Shown here: positions 8,479-17,711 of the stretch, in pieces
How the letters are laid out: each line of letters starts with the position of its first letter
Position numbering within the stretch: the first letter of the stretch is position 1
Source: Thraustochytrium sp. TN22
Lineage: Eukaryota > Sar > Bigyra > Thraustochytrida > Thraustochytriidae
DNA length: 45,375 nt
NCBI GenBank assembly: GCA_013306675.1
Contig: JABLUY010000272.1
Location: 1 to 45,375, forward strand
Direction: 5' to 3'
Program-made: the position numbers and the translations under genes
The notes under the pieces: model-generated
Databases searched by the model: none
Told to the model about the DNA's origin: nothing
The model's input: the letters and a program-made list of their open reading frames with translations, nothing else

Positions 8479-10083
8479 CTATCGCTGCGAAAGCTTCTCC
8501 TTGGGCGCCGGGCGCGCCCGCGAGGGCTGCTTGGAGCTGCGACGATACTTGTGCAGCTCCCGCATGAAGGACGCCGTTGTGACGCCCGGGCGGCGAATGG
8601 GGCCCTGGGCCGCCGCCTGCGCGCGGGCGGCGTGCGTTATCTCCTTGCCAAAGTACAGGCGGCGCGGCTCGCTCTCCTCGCACTTGCGCTCGCAAAAGGC
8701 GGCGCGCGTCACGAGGCGGTCCACCTCGCGCTCCTTTTCCTCGCGCAGCGCCTTGCGCCAGGCCTGCAACGCCGCGACGCGCGGCACGGTCGCCCGCGAG
8801 CGGTCCACAAGCGGTGCATGCGCGTGGCCCGGCACCAGCAGCAGCTCGGCACGGTCCCTGCGCACGTCGTGCCGGTAGCCCTTGAGCGCCTCGCCTTGGA
8901 GGCGGCGGTCGTGCGCGTCCCGGGCACGCGCGAGCGAGTCCGCGCGATACGCCTCACCGAGACTCTCCGTGAAGCGACGCGTGCGACGCAGCTGCAGCTC
9001 GCGGCGCGCGCGCCACTGGCGCACGGCGCGCTGCACAGGCAGCACGGCAGCGCAGCGCAGCGTCATGACGTAGGCGCATTCCACGCGGTACTGGCGAATG
9101 AACTTGCGACCAATCATGCCACGCACGCGGCACTGGATGCGCGCGGCACGCCGACACTCGATCTCGTGCACGCGCGTGGCAATCTCGATGATATTCTTCT
9201 CCACGATATGCAGCGGCGGGTCGTTGCCTGTGCGCTCCACGAGCAGCCTGTAGTCGCGGTGCAGCAGCTTGATCTCTTCCTTGCGCTTGTACCAGAAGAC
9301 GCGCTGCCCGCGTCGTGGCCGCAGCGCCTCCTTCATGACAATCATATGGGTGCCGACGATGCGTCGCAGACAACGCTCCACGCGAGCTGCGCGCCGGTCC
9401 AGGCGACCCTTGTAAGCCGCGGCGATGCGCGACGCGCTCAAGAAGATGAGTGCTTCATACGCGCGCCGCTCCTCGCGAACGCGCTGCGCGCGCTCCCGGT
9501 CGCGGTTTCCGCGTGCGATGGCTTGGATACGGATGGCGCACTTCCACATGAGTCGCTGCAGCCGTCGTCGCTCCCGCGCATTCCCAGCAATGTGCCCGGA
9601 CAGGTCCAGCGCTCCAACGAACCACGTGTGCGTGCGGTTGCACCCTGGGCATCGCGGCAGGGCTTCGAGCTGCAGCCCGTGCAGCGCGTCGTCCTCCGGC
9701 GGTGCCTGCGTCAGAACGGGCTGCGGGGAGGCCTCCTCATCGATCGTCCCGTCCTCCTCCTCCTCCTCCTCCTCCTCAACATATTCCTCGTCCTCCTCCT
9801 CCCTCCGTTTTGCTTCCTCTGATGCTGCGGCGGCTGCTTCTGCTGCTGCGAGTCTGGCTTGCTCCGCCTCAGTAAGCTTGACGAGCGCCTTCTCCACGAG
9901 CGCGCTGTCGATGAACGAGATGGAGTTGCACTCGCCGCACGTCAAGTACGGCGAGAGATAAAAGGCGGCCAGCGACGGGAGCCGCAGCACGCGGCGACGC
10001 GCCCGCTCCTGCGCCGCGGCCCTCACCGCCTCCGTCTCCAAAAAAGGCTCGAAGCCATCGTCGTCCTCGTCGTCCTCCGCCAT
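8479..10083 (-). CDS. IQ-motif protein with two separated CxxC pairs
   Basis: 534-aa protein with no assigned orthologue. It has an acidic N terminus, a CGEC pair (49-52), a coiled, Ala/Glu-rich then acidic linker (65-120), and a second pair, CPGC (145-148). The two pairs could form one zinc site bridging the linker. The rest is basic and helical with at least two IQ-like calmodulin-binding motifs: AIRIQAIARGNRDR (183-196) and AARIQCRVRGMIGRK (313-327). A third, poorer one lies around 345-360. IQ repeats normally bind calmodulin or centrin-like light chains, so a cytoskeletal or flagellar scaffold is plausible but inferred. The frame is open to 10386 but opens with a composition-biased segment; the ATG at 10083 precedes the acidic, protein-like start MAEDDEDDDG. 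Confidence 0.72.
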   Translation of the reverse strand: MAEDDEDDDGFEPFLETEAVRAAAQERARRRVLRLPSLAAFYLSPYLTCGECNSISFIDSALVEKALVKLTEAEQARLAAAEAAAAASEEAKRREEEDEEYVEEEEEEEEDGTIDEEASPQPVLTQAPPEDDALHGLQLEALPRCPGCNRTHTWFVGALDLSGHIAGNARERRRLQRLMWKCAIRIQAIARGNRDRERAQRVREERRAYEALIFLSASRIAAAYKGRLDRRAARVERCLRRIVGTHMIVMKEALRPRRGQRVFWYKRKEEIKLLHRDYRLLVERTGNDPPLHIVEKNIIEIATRVHEIECRRAARIQCRVRGMIGRKFIRQYRVECAYVMTLRCAAVLPVQRAVRQWRARRELQLRRTRRFTESLGEAYRADSLARARDAHDRRLQGEALKGYRHDVRRDRAELLLVPGHAHAPLVDRSRATVPRVAALQAWRKALREEKEREVDRLVTRAAFCERKCEESEPRRLYFGKEITHAARAQAAAQGPIRRPGVTTASFMRELHKYRRSSKQPSRARPAPKEKLSQR

Positions 10084-10258
10084 CCTGTTGGGCGCCTGCG
10101 AGCCTGCATCCGCATTGCCGTGCCGTGCAGTGCCGCGCCACGGGAGGGAGTGCACGAGGGCAAAGTACCCGTTGACTGCTTGCCGGGCTTGAGCCGGTTT
10201 GCCGGGTTGGACCGGTTCGAGGCGTCGACGTCGAGCTCGCAGACCACGATCCGAGCCC

Positions 10259-10612
10259 ATGGGCCGACGGCGGCCGCTGGCGGGCGGCGTGCTGCTGGCG
10301 GCCGGGGCGGCCTGGCTGTTTGTGTACGTGCGCACGCCCGGCTCGAGGTCTAGAGACCGAGCAACTGACGCCGAGCGAGCGAGCATTGCTCGTGTGCCTG
10401 CTTTTGCTGCGCCGCACAGGTACCTGCGCTCCTTTGTGGAGGCCGTGACGACGCTGGACGCCGAGGCGCTGGAGTTGGACTTTCAGGCGCGAGGCACGGT
10501 GTTCTGGATGGTCTTTGCGCCCGCAGCGGCACCGGCGGCCATTGTGTGCGCATATATGATGTGGATCGGGTACTTGGGCTTCGTGCACTCGCCTGAGGTT
10601 GCCGACGAGTGA
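10259..10612 (+). CDS. Small two-helix membrane protein, possibly spliced
   Basis: 117-aa frame from the ATG at 10259, divergent from the IQ-protein gene. It has a basic start, a first hydrophobic helix (8-24, LAGGVLLAAGAAWLFVYV), a middle polar segment (YLRSFVEAVTTLDAEALELDF) and a second long hydrophobic stretch (80-108) ending in a short acidic tail. I do not recognise the family. The part encoded by 10348-10419 (Arg/Ala-rich, poorer in character) is bounded by GT and a pyrimidine-rich CACAG and is 72 nt long. It could therefore be a short intron whose removal keeps the frame and gives a 93-aa protein (TPGSR joined to YLRSF). Either form would be a small integral membrane protein. Real coding status is moderately likely. 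Confidence 0.5.
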   Translation: MGRRRPLAGGVLLAAGAAWLFVYVRTPGSRSRDRATDAERASIARVPAFAAPHRYLRSFVEAVTTLDAEALELDFQARGTVFWMVFAPAAAPAAIVCAYMMWIGYLGFVHSPEVADE

Positions 10613-10931
10613 AACAGGCGTCAAAGCGCCGTTGAACGCCGAGATGGGGGGAGGGGGCGTGACGATATTGTATGCCGAGACGTGTTCAGCGTAGGCTTTC
10701 AGACCCGCATCGCTAGCGGTCAATGTGCGTGCACAGGTAAAGTGTTTGTTTGTGTTTCTTTCCTGGCGCTGCTCGCGCTGCATGCTGGCTGCACACGTCC
10801 AAGTTTGCCGACAGGTGAGAAAGCTGCTTCTTCTAAGTTAACCAAGTATAAAGTCACTGCGAGACGGGGGAGAGGTTTCGCTCGCTCGGCTCGGCTCGGC
10901 AGGAGACAAAGCTTCCCAGTGTCTGCTTCTT
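10613..10931. other. Convergent 3' spacer
   Basis: 319 bp between the small membrane-protein gene and the end of the ABHD11-like gene, which converge here. It is less GC-rich than the coding flanks. An open frame across it (10682-11011) encodes a peptide with one hydrophobic patch, but it runs into the antisense of the hydrolase and looks fortuitous. Presumably two 3' UTRs. Confidence 0.5.
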
Positions 10932-11985
10932 TCATTGAAAGGTGGGCGCAAGAGCGTCAAAGACGGCCTGAGGACGCTCCACGTGGAGCCAGTGGCCGGC
11001 CTTGGGAATGAGGACGCGGAAGACCTTCTCCGGGTGCGGGTTGTCGTCGATGCGACGCAGGACGTCGGGCGTCCATGCGTCGTTGCGCTCGGCCTGGAGG
11101 AAACCGACAGAGCAGTCCTGACGGTTGGCGAGCCAATCGCTCTCGAGCAGCGGCCAAAAGTCGGTTTCAGTGTGTGACTTGAAGAGCTGCTGGATGATGT
11201 CGAGGTCAAAGCTCCAGGCGTAGGCGCCCTCGCCGTTAGGGCGCACGTTGAGCGTCATCCACTGAGCGAGCTCGTTGGAGAAGCCGCGCTGGGTCATGAC
11301 CTGCACAAGCGCAGATTTGGACTCGATGGGCTGCGGGATGTCTTTGAGGGCGGCAATGACGGAGCTGACGCTCTGGCTCTGCGCGTTGCGGTCGGCGGCG
11401 AACTCGGCATCCCACTTGCCTGGCGGCGCGTCGAGGATCCACGTGGCGCGCGGCGGCGACATGCCGTCGGGCGCGGCGCCCTGGGCGAAGAGGTCGAGGA
11501 TGCCAAGCGAGACCTTGCCTCCAAAGGAATGGCCGATGACGACATCCGGGCTGAAGATGCCCTTGTCTTGGAGGAGCGCCAGCACGTCCTCGGAGCAGCT
11601 GTACACGGTGTGCGGCGGCTCGCCCCGGTCGGACTGCCCGTGCGCGCGATGTGTGATGAGAAGCATGTCGTACGCCGGGTAGGCCTGCGAGAGCTTGGTG
11701 GCGAGCTGGCGGAGGTTCTTGTGGTTGCCCTGTGCAGCGATGATGTGCGCGCGCGCAAGTGGGATCCGTCATGAGCTTCGTCGGGCCATCAATCACGAGC
11801 GCATTGTATTGGATTGCATTATCACGTACCAGGATGCCGTGCAGGACGACGGCGGTCTTGCGGTCGCCGGGCGCCGCCTTGTCCTCGGCGCGGATGACCT
11901 CGTGCGCGAGCGTGGTGGCGTGGCGGCGCGCCGCCTGGTGCGCAGGCGGCGCCCGCAGTGCGCGGCGCGCCTGCAGCGCGAGCAT
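10932..11985 (-). CDS. ABHD11: ABHD11-like alpha/beta hydrolase, two exons
   Basis: Serine hydrolase of the alpha/beta fold, closest in pattern to ABHD11 (mitochondrial). Exon 1 is 11985-11830 and exon 2 is 11729-10932. Joining them gives 317 aa and restores the classic segment VVLHGIL-GNHKNLRQLA, where a single frame would not. The N terminus is Arg/Ala-rich without acidic residues for about 25 positions (MLALQARRALRAPPAHQAAR), consistent with a mitochondrial presequence. The oxyanion HG motif is at 49-50, the nucleophile elbow is GHSFGG (Ser120) and the catalytic His is in AGHWLH (about 298). A middle Asp completes the triad in this family. The gene starts 153 bp from the divergent VHS-GAT gene, suggesting a shared promoter. 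Substrate cannot be told from sequence. Confidence 0.9.
11730..11829 (-). other. Spliceosomal intron (100 nt) in the ABHD11-like gene
   Basis: Read on the minus strand, the donor is CTG|GTACGTGAT and the acceptor is CGCTGCACAG|GGCAACC. The length is 100 nt (not a multiple of three), and both boundaries fall between codons (phase 0). The hydrolase frame is lost at the donor and regained in another frame at the acceptor, which is what makes the intron call firm. It is less GC-rich than its exons. Confidence 0.9.
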
Positions 11986-12138
11986 GGCTCCCGATCGGTG
12001 GGCCCCTCCCTCTGCCTCGCCTCGCGCGCGCTCAGCAAGTTGAGCGTCTGCCGCGCTGTGCTGAAGCGTCGTTGTCGCCGTCGTCGACGTCAACAGGGCG
12101 AATGAAGCACGTGCAAAACGCGAACGCGGCGCCGCGCC
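11986..12138. promoter_or_regulatory. Short divergent promoter between ABHD11-like and VHS-GAT genes
   Basis: The 153 bp between two divergent start codons must hold both core promoters and both 5' leaders. It contains a mixed CGTCGT-rich stretch around 12068-12090. No TATA box is seen. Called from gene layout rather than from a recognised site. Confidence 0.45.
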
Positions 12139-13470
12139 ATGGAGGCGCTCACGAGCCTGTGGCGGCGCGGCGGCGGCGGCGGCGGCGCGGCGGCGCGTGA
12201 CAACGCGGCGTGGCCGCTGGTGGATCGCGCGACGTCTGACCTGCTGCTGTCGGAGGACTGGGCGGCAAACCTGGAGGTGGCCGACTTCTGCAACGCGTCG
12301 CCGGAGCACGCGACGCTCGTGGTGCGCGCGCTTGTGGATAAACTGCAGGGCCGCAGCCCCAAGGCCGTCAAGCTGGCGCTCAGTCTCGTCGAGGGCTGCG
12401 TCAAGAATGGCGCGCCTTGCGCGCTGAGAGCGCTCGGCGGCTCGCGCGACGTCATGACGGTGGTCGCTGACGTGGCGCTCGGCAAGACGGCGCCCTTTAG
12501 CAACTACCTGGGCGGCGAGCCGCCGCAAGCCTGGCTCGAGGCCCAAGAGCGCGCGCTTGAGGTCATCCAGGAGCTCGGCCAGCTCATGCAGGACCGTCCG
12601 GCGTACCCGGGGTTTTACGAGGTCTACTCGAGCCTCACGGCACGCGGTGTAGTCTTTCCCGTGCGCGAGGTGGCGCCCGCCGCGGCGCTCGCTGCCGACC
12701 CGGCGCCCTTTGGCGCGTACGCGGCGGCCTCGACCTCCCCGTCTGCAGTCCGAGCTGCAGATATTGACAAGCTCGAACACGATCTTTCGGTCTTGGGCTG
12801 CAAGCTGGACGTTGCGGACCACTTGCTGGCTGAGAAGGGCATCTCGCGGACGGCGGACTCGATCCTCGATGTGCTGGACTTTCTGCTCCAGTGCAAGCCG
12901 CGCATGCGCAGTCTGATTGAGGCGAGCGCTCAGGGTCTGCTTTCCGACACCTTTCTGGAGGCTTGTCTGCAGATGAACGATCGCCTGCATGCAACGGTGG
13001 ACCGCATCGAGGCCTTGCCGGAGACGGGAGAGGAAGACGACAACAACGATGACGACGATGAGGAAAAGGAGGACTTTGTTCGGATCGAGAGCGATGCTGC
13101 AGAGGCGCTGCACGTGGGGACGCCGAATTCGCCCAATGTGCCGCCGAGTCCAGCGAAGGTGCCAACTTTACGCGCCCCTCGCGCCGCTGGCGTGCGCCCG
13201 CCCGCGCCCGTGAGACCACCCACCGCTGAGGCGGCGGCAGCGTCGGAGGCGGATCAGATCGCGTCGGGCTGGGCAGCCTTGGATCTCGCTCCCACATCCA
13301 AAGCCAGCACCCGTGCAACAGCCACAGACTTCGGCAACCCATTCGACATGTTTGATGACCTGAGCGAAGACGACAATGACCACAGCAAGCGCAAAGCAGA
13401 AGATGAGTCGACCAGCCTTGTGCAGGCCGAACCAGACTCGGGCAAGAGCGACGAACAACCGCTACTGTAA
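12139..13470 (+). CDS. VHS and GAT domain adaptor (TOM1-like ESCRT-0 type)
   Basis: 443-aa predicted endosomal sorting adaptor. The VHS domain occupies about residues 20-170 (ATSDLLLSEDWAANLEVADF, then SPKAVKLALSLVEGCVKN, then FYEVYSSLTARGV). A GAT domain of three helices is at about 205-295 (DIDKLEHDLSVLGCKLDVAD to MNDRLHATVDRIEAL). GAT domains bind ubiquitin and Arf/clathrin partners, and VHS domains bind ubiquitin or sorting signals, so the protein probably sorts ubiquitylated cargo on endosomes. The tail is acidic and Pro-rich. It has NPF at 400-402 within DFGNPFDMFDD, a possible EH-domain ligand, and no clear clathrin box. There is no FYVE domain or GAE ear, which argues for TOM1 rather than HRS or GGA. 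Gly-rich start and single exon. Confidence 0.88.
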   Translation: MEALTSLWRRGGGGGGAAARDNAAWPLVDRATSDLLLSEDWAANLEVADFCNASPEHATLVVRALVDKLQGRSPKAVKLALSLVEGCVKNGAPCALRALGGSRDVMTVVADVALGKTAPFSNYLGGEPPQAWLEAQERALEVIQELGQLMQDRPAYPGFYEVYSSLTARGVVFPVREVAPAAALAADPAPFGAYAAASTSPSAVRAADIDKLEHDLSVLGCKLDVADHLLAEKGISRTADSILDVLDFLLQCKPRMRSLIEASAQGLLSDTFLEACLQMNDRLHATVDRIEALPETGEEDDNNDDDDEEKEDFVRIESDAAEALHVGTPNSPNVPPSPAKVPTLRAPRAAGVRPPAPVRPPTAEAAAASEADQIASGWAALDLAPTSKASTRATATDFGNPFDMFDDLSEDDNDHSKRKAEDESTSLVQAEPDSGKSDEQPLL

Positions 13471-13760
13471 TCATCACCTCGTACGATTGTATTCTTGCCT
13501 GTGCAACGTCTTTGGTGTTCTGATGTCGCCGCGGGCGAGCTGGACGTTGGGCAAGAAGAAACCCGAACGCGAGGTGCGAAGGTGAGTGCTTCTGCACTCG
13601 AAAGAAAGATGGTTGTGACTGAAGTCGGTCGTGGTTGCGTGGAAAGGCTATATGCCACAGGACGACGTCCGACGTCCACTGCGATCGTTCTTTCTTTTTG
13701 GAATCGGCCTGCCAGTGCGTGCTTTGATGAAAGGACAGATCATGTATACCAACAATTGAT

Positions 13761-16700
13761 TTACTTCTTGTTCTGCGTCTTCTTGCCCTTGGTCTGAAAG
13801 CGCTTGCCACTGGAGATGCCCCGGAACTGCTTGACAGCATCGCCCTTGCGACGACGGCTGAGAAGCTTCGGGTCGAGCTGCATGTAGGCAAAGGGCTCGA
13901 ACTTGGACTGCTTGCGCTTGACATCGCCACCGGCCTTGGAGGACTTGAACTTGGCACCAGGCGCCTCAGCCTGCTGCGCGTTGTTCTTCTTCCTGGCCGC
14001 ACGGAGCGCCAAACCGCGCAGAGGGCCCTTGCCGCGAGCGCCCTCGGTCTTGGCATCCGCGTCGTCGGCGTCGTCGTCGTCGTCGTCGCTCGTGTAACGA
14101 CGACGCTTGCGCGCGTCGCCGAGGTCGTCCTCATCGGGAGCCTCGTCATCGGGGATAACGAGGCGGCCGTCGGAATCAAGCTTGAGATCCTTGGGCAGGC
14201 GCGGCGTGTCGGAGGCGGCCGCCGGAGCGGCCTTGGCACGCGCCTTGACGCGGGAGAGCGCCGAAGCGCCGAGGAGATCGAGTGCCTCGCCGTCCTCGTC
14301 CATGATGAGGTCCTCGTCTGCGGGCTCGGCATCGCGCGAGCGCTTGTTGCCGCGCGCGCGCTTGCGGCCCTTGGCGTTGTTGCTGTCGTCGTCGAGGTCG
14401 TCGAGGTCGTCGTCGTCGTCGTCGTCGTCGCTCTCGCGCGAGCGGCGCTTGCCAGGCGCCTGGCCGACGGAGGTGTCGCCGGCGCGGCGGCGCTCATAGC
14501 GGCGGCGCTTGTACGCGGCCTGCTTGCGGATGTAGGTGAGGAGCTTGTGGTCTGCCGGGAGGGCATCGCAGGCGAGGAGGGCGTCGGGGCCGACGCGCTT
14601 GACGAGACGCTCCAAAATAACGCGAACTCGCATCTTGAAACGGTTCTGCTCGTCGTCCATCCAGGGCACGAGCGCCGCGACGAGCGTGGGAAGAAGCTCG
14701 TTGAGCGTGGGCAGCGGCAGGCGAATGGCACAGACCTTGGCGAAGCTGATGGCAGACTTGGCGACCTCGCGGTTCTTCTCCTGGAGGAGCAGCAGGCCGG
14801 TCTGGGCGATCTGAAAAAGGTCCTTTTGCAGCGCGTCGTTGGCGGCGTACTCGCCCATGAAGCGGCTGCAGACGTTGAGCGCGGCGCTTCGCATGTGCGG
14901 CGTGTTGGCGGCGAGGCCGCCGAGCGCCATGTGCAGAAAGGCGCGAAGGCCGGCGGCAGGCTCGTAGGCGTCATCGCGCTTGGAGGCGTCCTCGAGCGCC
15001 TGCGGCATGGCGGTGATGAGCTTGTAGCCGGCGCTGCGCGCCTTGGCGTTGGACTCCTTGGTGCAGAGCACGACCTCGCCAAGCATGTCCGCGAGGATGT
15101 CCTTGACCTGCGCAGGCGGAATGTCGCACTCGGGGCCGGCGAGCGCGCGGACAACGTGCAGCATGCACTTGAGGCGCGTGGTGCGCGAGGCAGCCGCCGA
15201 GGAGAAAAAGGCGTTCTGCAGGAGGCTGACGACCTGGTCCTGGTGCTGCAGCGTCCAAGCGACCTGGTGCTCGCAGATGCCCTCAAGCACGCGGTAGGCG
15301 CGCTTCTGCAGCAAGGTCTCGTCCTCATCCTGCAGGTAGGGCTGCACGACGCGGAAGAGCAGGTCGACGGACTTGTCGTCGAGCGCCGGCACGAGGGCGA
15401 GCGCCAGCGAGGTGAGCGAGTGCACCTTGCGGCGCTCCTCGTCCTCCTCTTCCTCATCGTCGTCGTCGTCGCTCTCGCCGTCGCTCTCCTCCTCCTCCTC
15501 GTCGTCGTCGTCGAGGTCCTCATCCTCGTTTTTGCTCCTGTTCTTGTCGGAAGACTTCTTCTTGTCCTTGTTGTGCGCGGGCTTGGCGCCAGCAGTCTCA
15601 AGCGCCTTGGCGGCCTCGAGGAGCTGCTGCACGAGCTGGCGGAAGAGCGTGTTGACGAGGTCGGAAGGCGCGGCGCGCGCATAGGCCGTGACGAGGCGAA
15701 GCACATAATCGGCGCGGTCGCGCTGGTCGCTGGCCACGAGGTCGTTGAACTGGTTGAAGAGGATGGGAAGGAAGTTGCGCGCGAGGTCCTGCACGACGGG
15801 CTCGGCAGCCGGGTCGAGGTTGGCGAGGATGTTCTGAAGCGCCTGGCAGACGACCTCGGTAAGCTCCGGGTAGCGGTCGTCCGCGAGCGCCTTGCCGAGC
15901 ACGGGCGCGAGCGCGCGCAGGCCGTGGGGCTCGGCGACGTCGGCGGCGCGCTGGCAAAAGCCGGGCAGGAGCGACCAGAGCTGGGAGAAGCGCGTGAGCT
16001 GGATCTTGGAGGAGTTGGGGCCGAGCTTTGGGTTGGAGGCCTCGCGCTCGCAGGCCTCGGCGAGCGGCAAAATGGACTTGCGGAAGTAGGCGAGGTGCGT
16101 GGGCGCGTGGCCCGTGCCGATGTTCTCTCGCAGGAGCGGGATGAGCCAGAGGCGCAGCGGCGAGACGGCAGCGGACTGCTGCTGTGCGAGCGGGAGGGCG
16201 TCGAGGATGGGCTGCGGGCCGAGCGCGGCGATGGCGGTGCCGAAGAGGCGGTCCATGGAGGCGCGCCAGTGAAGGATCATCTTGGGCTTGTCGACGCCGG
16301 TGACCGGGTTGATGACGGCCTCGCGAATGGCGGCGAGCTTCTTGAGCCAGTCGGCCTCCTTGGCGGCGACCGTGGTGGGCAGCGTCTTGCGCTGGTCGGC
16401 GGGCTGCGCGGCGGCCGTGTCGCGCGCCGAAAAGTAGGCACGCAGCGCCTCGAGCGAGAGCGGCCAGGTCTCCTCGAACTGAGGGCCGAGGATGGGGTCG
16501 AGAGCCTCGAGCACGGGCAGCGCGTCAGGGCAGACGGCGACCTGGGCCTTGATGAGCGAGGAGAGCGCCGCGACGGAGAGCGCAATCTGCGGCTGGCCGA
16601 GCGGTGCGACCTTGCGGTCGGCCGCGAGGCGCAGGCCGGAGCTGATGCAGGAGACGAGCGCGTCCGCGACGGCGGCGAGCGGTTCAAGCGACACCGGGCC

Positions 16701-17711
16701 GGCGGCCACGGCAAGCGCGACCGCGAAGCGCTGCGACTCGGTCTTTTGCAGCGTGGCCACCCAAACGCCGCAGAGCGCAGGGTCGTTGGTGAAGTGGCGC
16801 TGCAGCTTGGCAACCGCCATGCACTCGGAGAGCGCCGTGACGATCCGCGTGAGTTCCTTGAGCGAGGCGGCCTGGTCCGCAGCCGCGACGTCCTGGAGGT
16901 CGGGCCGAGCGCGCCACGTGGGCAGCAGGTCCACAAAGGCCTGGAGCGTGCGGAGCGTCGTGGTGGACAGCATGACGTGGCCGAGCTGCAGCAGGTGCGT
17001 GAGCTGGCGCGTAAGCTCGAGCAGCGAGCGCTGCGGCGCGCCGCGCGCCAGCAGTGGCGCCACGTGCGTGCAAAAGGACAGCAGGCGCATGATGGAGGCC
17101 ACCTCGGCGATGGACGCCTTGCGCATGGCGGCCGCGGCGATCTGGCACACCACCTTGTGCGGCGTGCCGGGCCCGCCCGCGTGCGCCTCCAGCACAGCCT
17201 CGCACGCGTGCTGCGCCACCTTGCGCACCTTTGGGCGCTCGTCCGCCGTCGTGCGCACCAGGAGCGAGAGGGCCTGGAACATCTTGGGCCGGTCCCAGGT
17301 CACGCGGCCCGGGTCCTGCGGCGCCAGCGTCTGACCCAGCGCCACCAGGCAGTGCCGCACGAGGCGCGCGTCCTCCTCCTTGTCCTCGTCCTCCGCCTCG
17401 CGCCGCAGCACGCGCAGCAGCGTCTCCACGCAGGCGTCGCCCTTGTTCCTCAGCACGGGCTTGGGTACGGCCGGCAGCACCACCGACAGCAGGAACACCA
17501 GCTCCGTCGTCTGCGCTTGTTCCGCCGCCTGCACCGCCGTCATGATGCTCGCAAAGTACTCGGTCGCCGAGGGTGCCGCCGTGGACTTCTCGCCGCCGGC
17601 CGCTGGCCGGTGCTCCCGGATCACCTCCGTCAGCGCCTCCACCGCCGCGGCGCGGGCCACATCCTCTGCGGACCCGCGCGCCGCGCGGAACCGCGCCAGC
17701 ACGTCCGCCAT
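13761..17711 (-). CDS. RRP12: RRP12-like ribosome biogenesis HEAT-repeat protein
   Basis: 1316-aa protein matching RRP12/NUC173 in order and length. It carries helical HEAT-like repeats over about the first 1000 residues, with RRP12-typical stretches such as LPAVPKPVLRNKGDACVETL, LVRTTADERPKVRKVAQHAC and FLPILFNQFND. Acidic Asp/Glu tracts interrupt it around residues 725-760. A long charged C-terminal tail of Lys/Arg and Asp runs ends in RGISSGKRFQTKGKKTQNKK. RRP12 acts in the nucleolus and nucleus in maturation and export of pre-40S and pre-60S particles, binding RNA and Ran-dependent exporters. The middle NUC173 region is where the family is best conserved. Single exon with the ATG at 17711. 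Long open frames on the opposite strand are shadows of the codon composition. Confidence 0.93.
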   Translation of the reverse strand: MADVLARFRAARGSAEDVARAAAVEALTEVIREHRPAAGGEKSTAAPSATEYFASIMTAVQAAEQAQTTELVFLLSVVLPAVPKPVLRNKGDACVETLLRVLRREAEDEDKEEDARLVRHCLVALGQTLAPQDPGRVTWDRPKMFQALSLLVRTTADERPKVRKVAQHACEAVLEAHAGGPGTPHKVVCQIAAAAMRKASIAEVASIMRLLSFCTHVAPLLARGAPQRSLLELTRQLTHLLQLGHVMLSTTTLRTLQAFVDLLPTWRARPDLQDVAAADQAASLKELTRIVTALSECMAVAKLQRHFTNDPALCGVWVATLQKTESQRFAVALAVAAGPVSLEPLAAVADALVSCISSGLRLAADRKVAPLGQPQIALSVAALSSLIKAQVAVCPDALPVLEALDPILGPQFEETWPLSLEALRAYFSARDTAAAQPADQRKTLPTTVAAKEADWLKKLAAIREAVINPVTGVDKPKMILHWRASMDRLFGTAIAALGPQPILDALPLAQQQSAAVSPLRLWLIPLLRENIGTGHAPTHLAYFRKSILPLAEACEREASNPKLGPNSSKIQLTRFSQLWSLLPGFCQRAADVAEPHGLRALAPVLGKALADDRYPELTEVVCQALQNILANLDPAAEPVVQDLARNFLPILFNQFNDLVASDQRDRADYVLRLVTAYARAAPSDLVNTLFRQLVQQLLEAAKALETAGAKPAHNKDKKKSSDKNRSKNEDEDLDDDDEEEEESDGESDDDDDEEEEDEERRKVHSLTSLALALVPALDDKSVDLLFRVVQPYLQDEDETLLQKRAYRVLEGICEHQVAWTLQHQDQVVSLLQNAFFSSAAASRTTRLKCMLHVVRALAGPECDIPPAQVKDILADMLGEVVLCTKESNAKARSAGYKLITAMPQALEDASKRDDAYEPAAGLRAFLHMALGGLAANTPHMRSAALNVCSRFMGEYAANDALQKDLFQIAQTGLLLLQEKNREVAKSAISFAKVCAIRLPLPTLNELLPTLVAALVPWMDDEQNRFKMRVRVILERLVKRVGPDALLACDALPADHKLLTYIRKQAAYKRRRYERRRAGDTSVGQAPGKRRSRESDDDDDDDDLDDLDDDSNNAKGRKRARGNKRSRDAEPADEDLIMDEDGEALDLLGASALSRVKARAKAAPAAASDTPRLPKDLKLDSDGRLVIPDDEAPDEDDLGDARKRRRYTSDDDDDDADDADAKTEGARGKGPLRGLALRAARKKNNAQQAEAPGAKFKSSKAGGDVKRKQSKFEPFAYMQLDPKLLSRRRKGDAVKQFRGISSGKRFQTKGKKTQNKK

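Noticed and set aside
10682-11011. 109-codon frame with a hydrophobic patch
   Set aside because: Overlaps the end of the ABHD11-like gene antisense and lacks any family feature.
11236-13113. 625-codon minus-strand frame spanning the ABHD11-like and VHS-GAT loci
   Set aside because: It reads antisense through the VHS-GAT gene and through the ABHD11 intron. Only the piece 11830-11985 is real, as exon 1 of the hydrolase.
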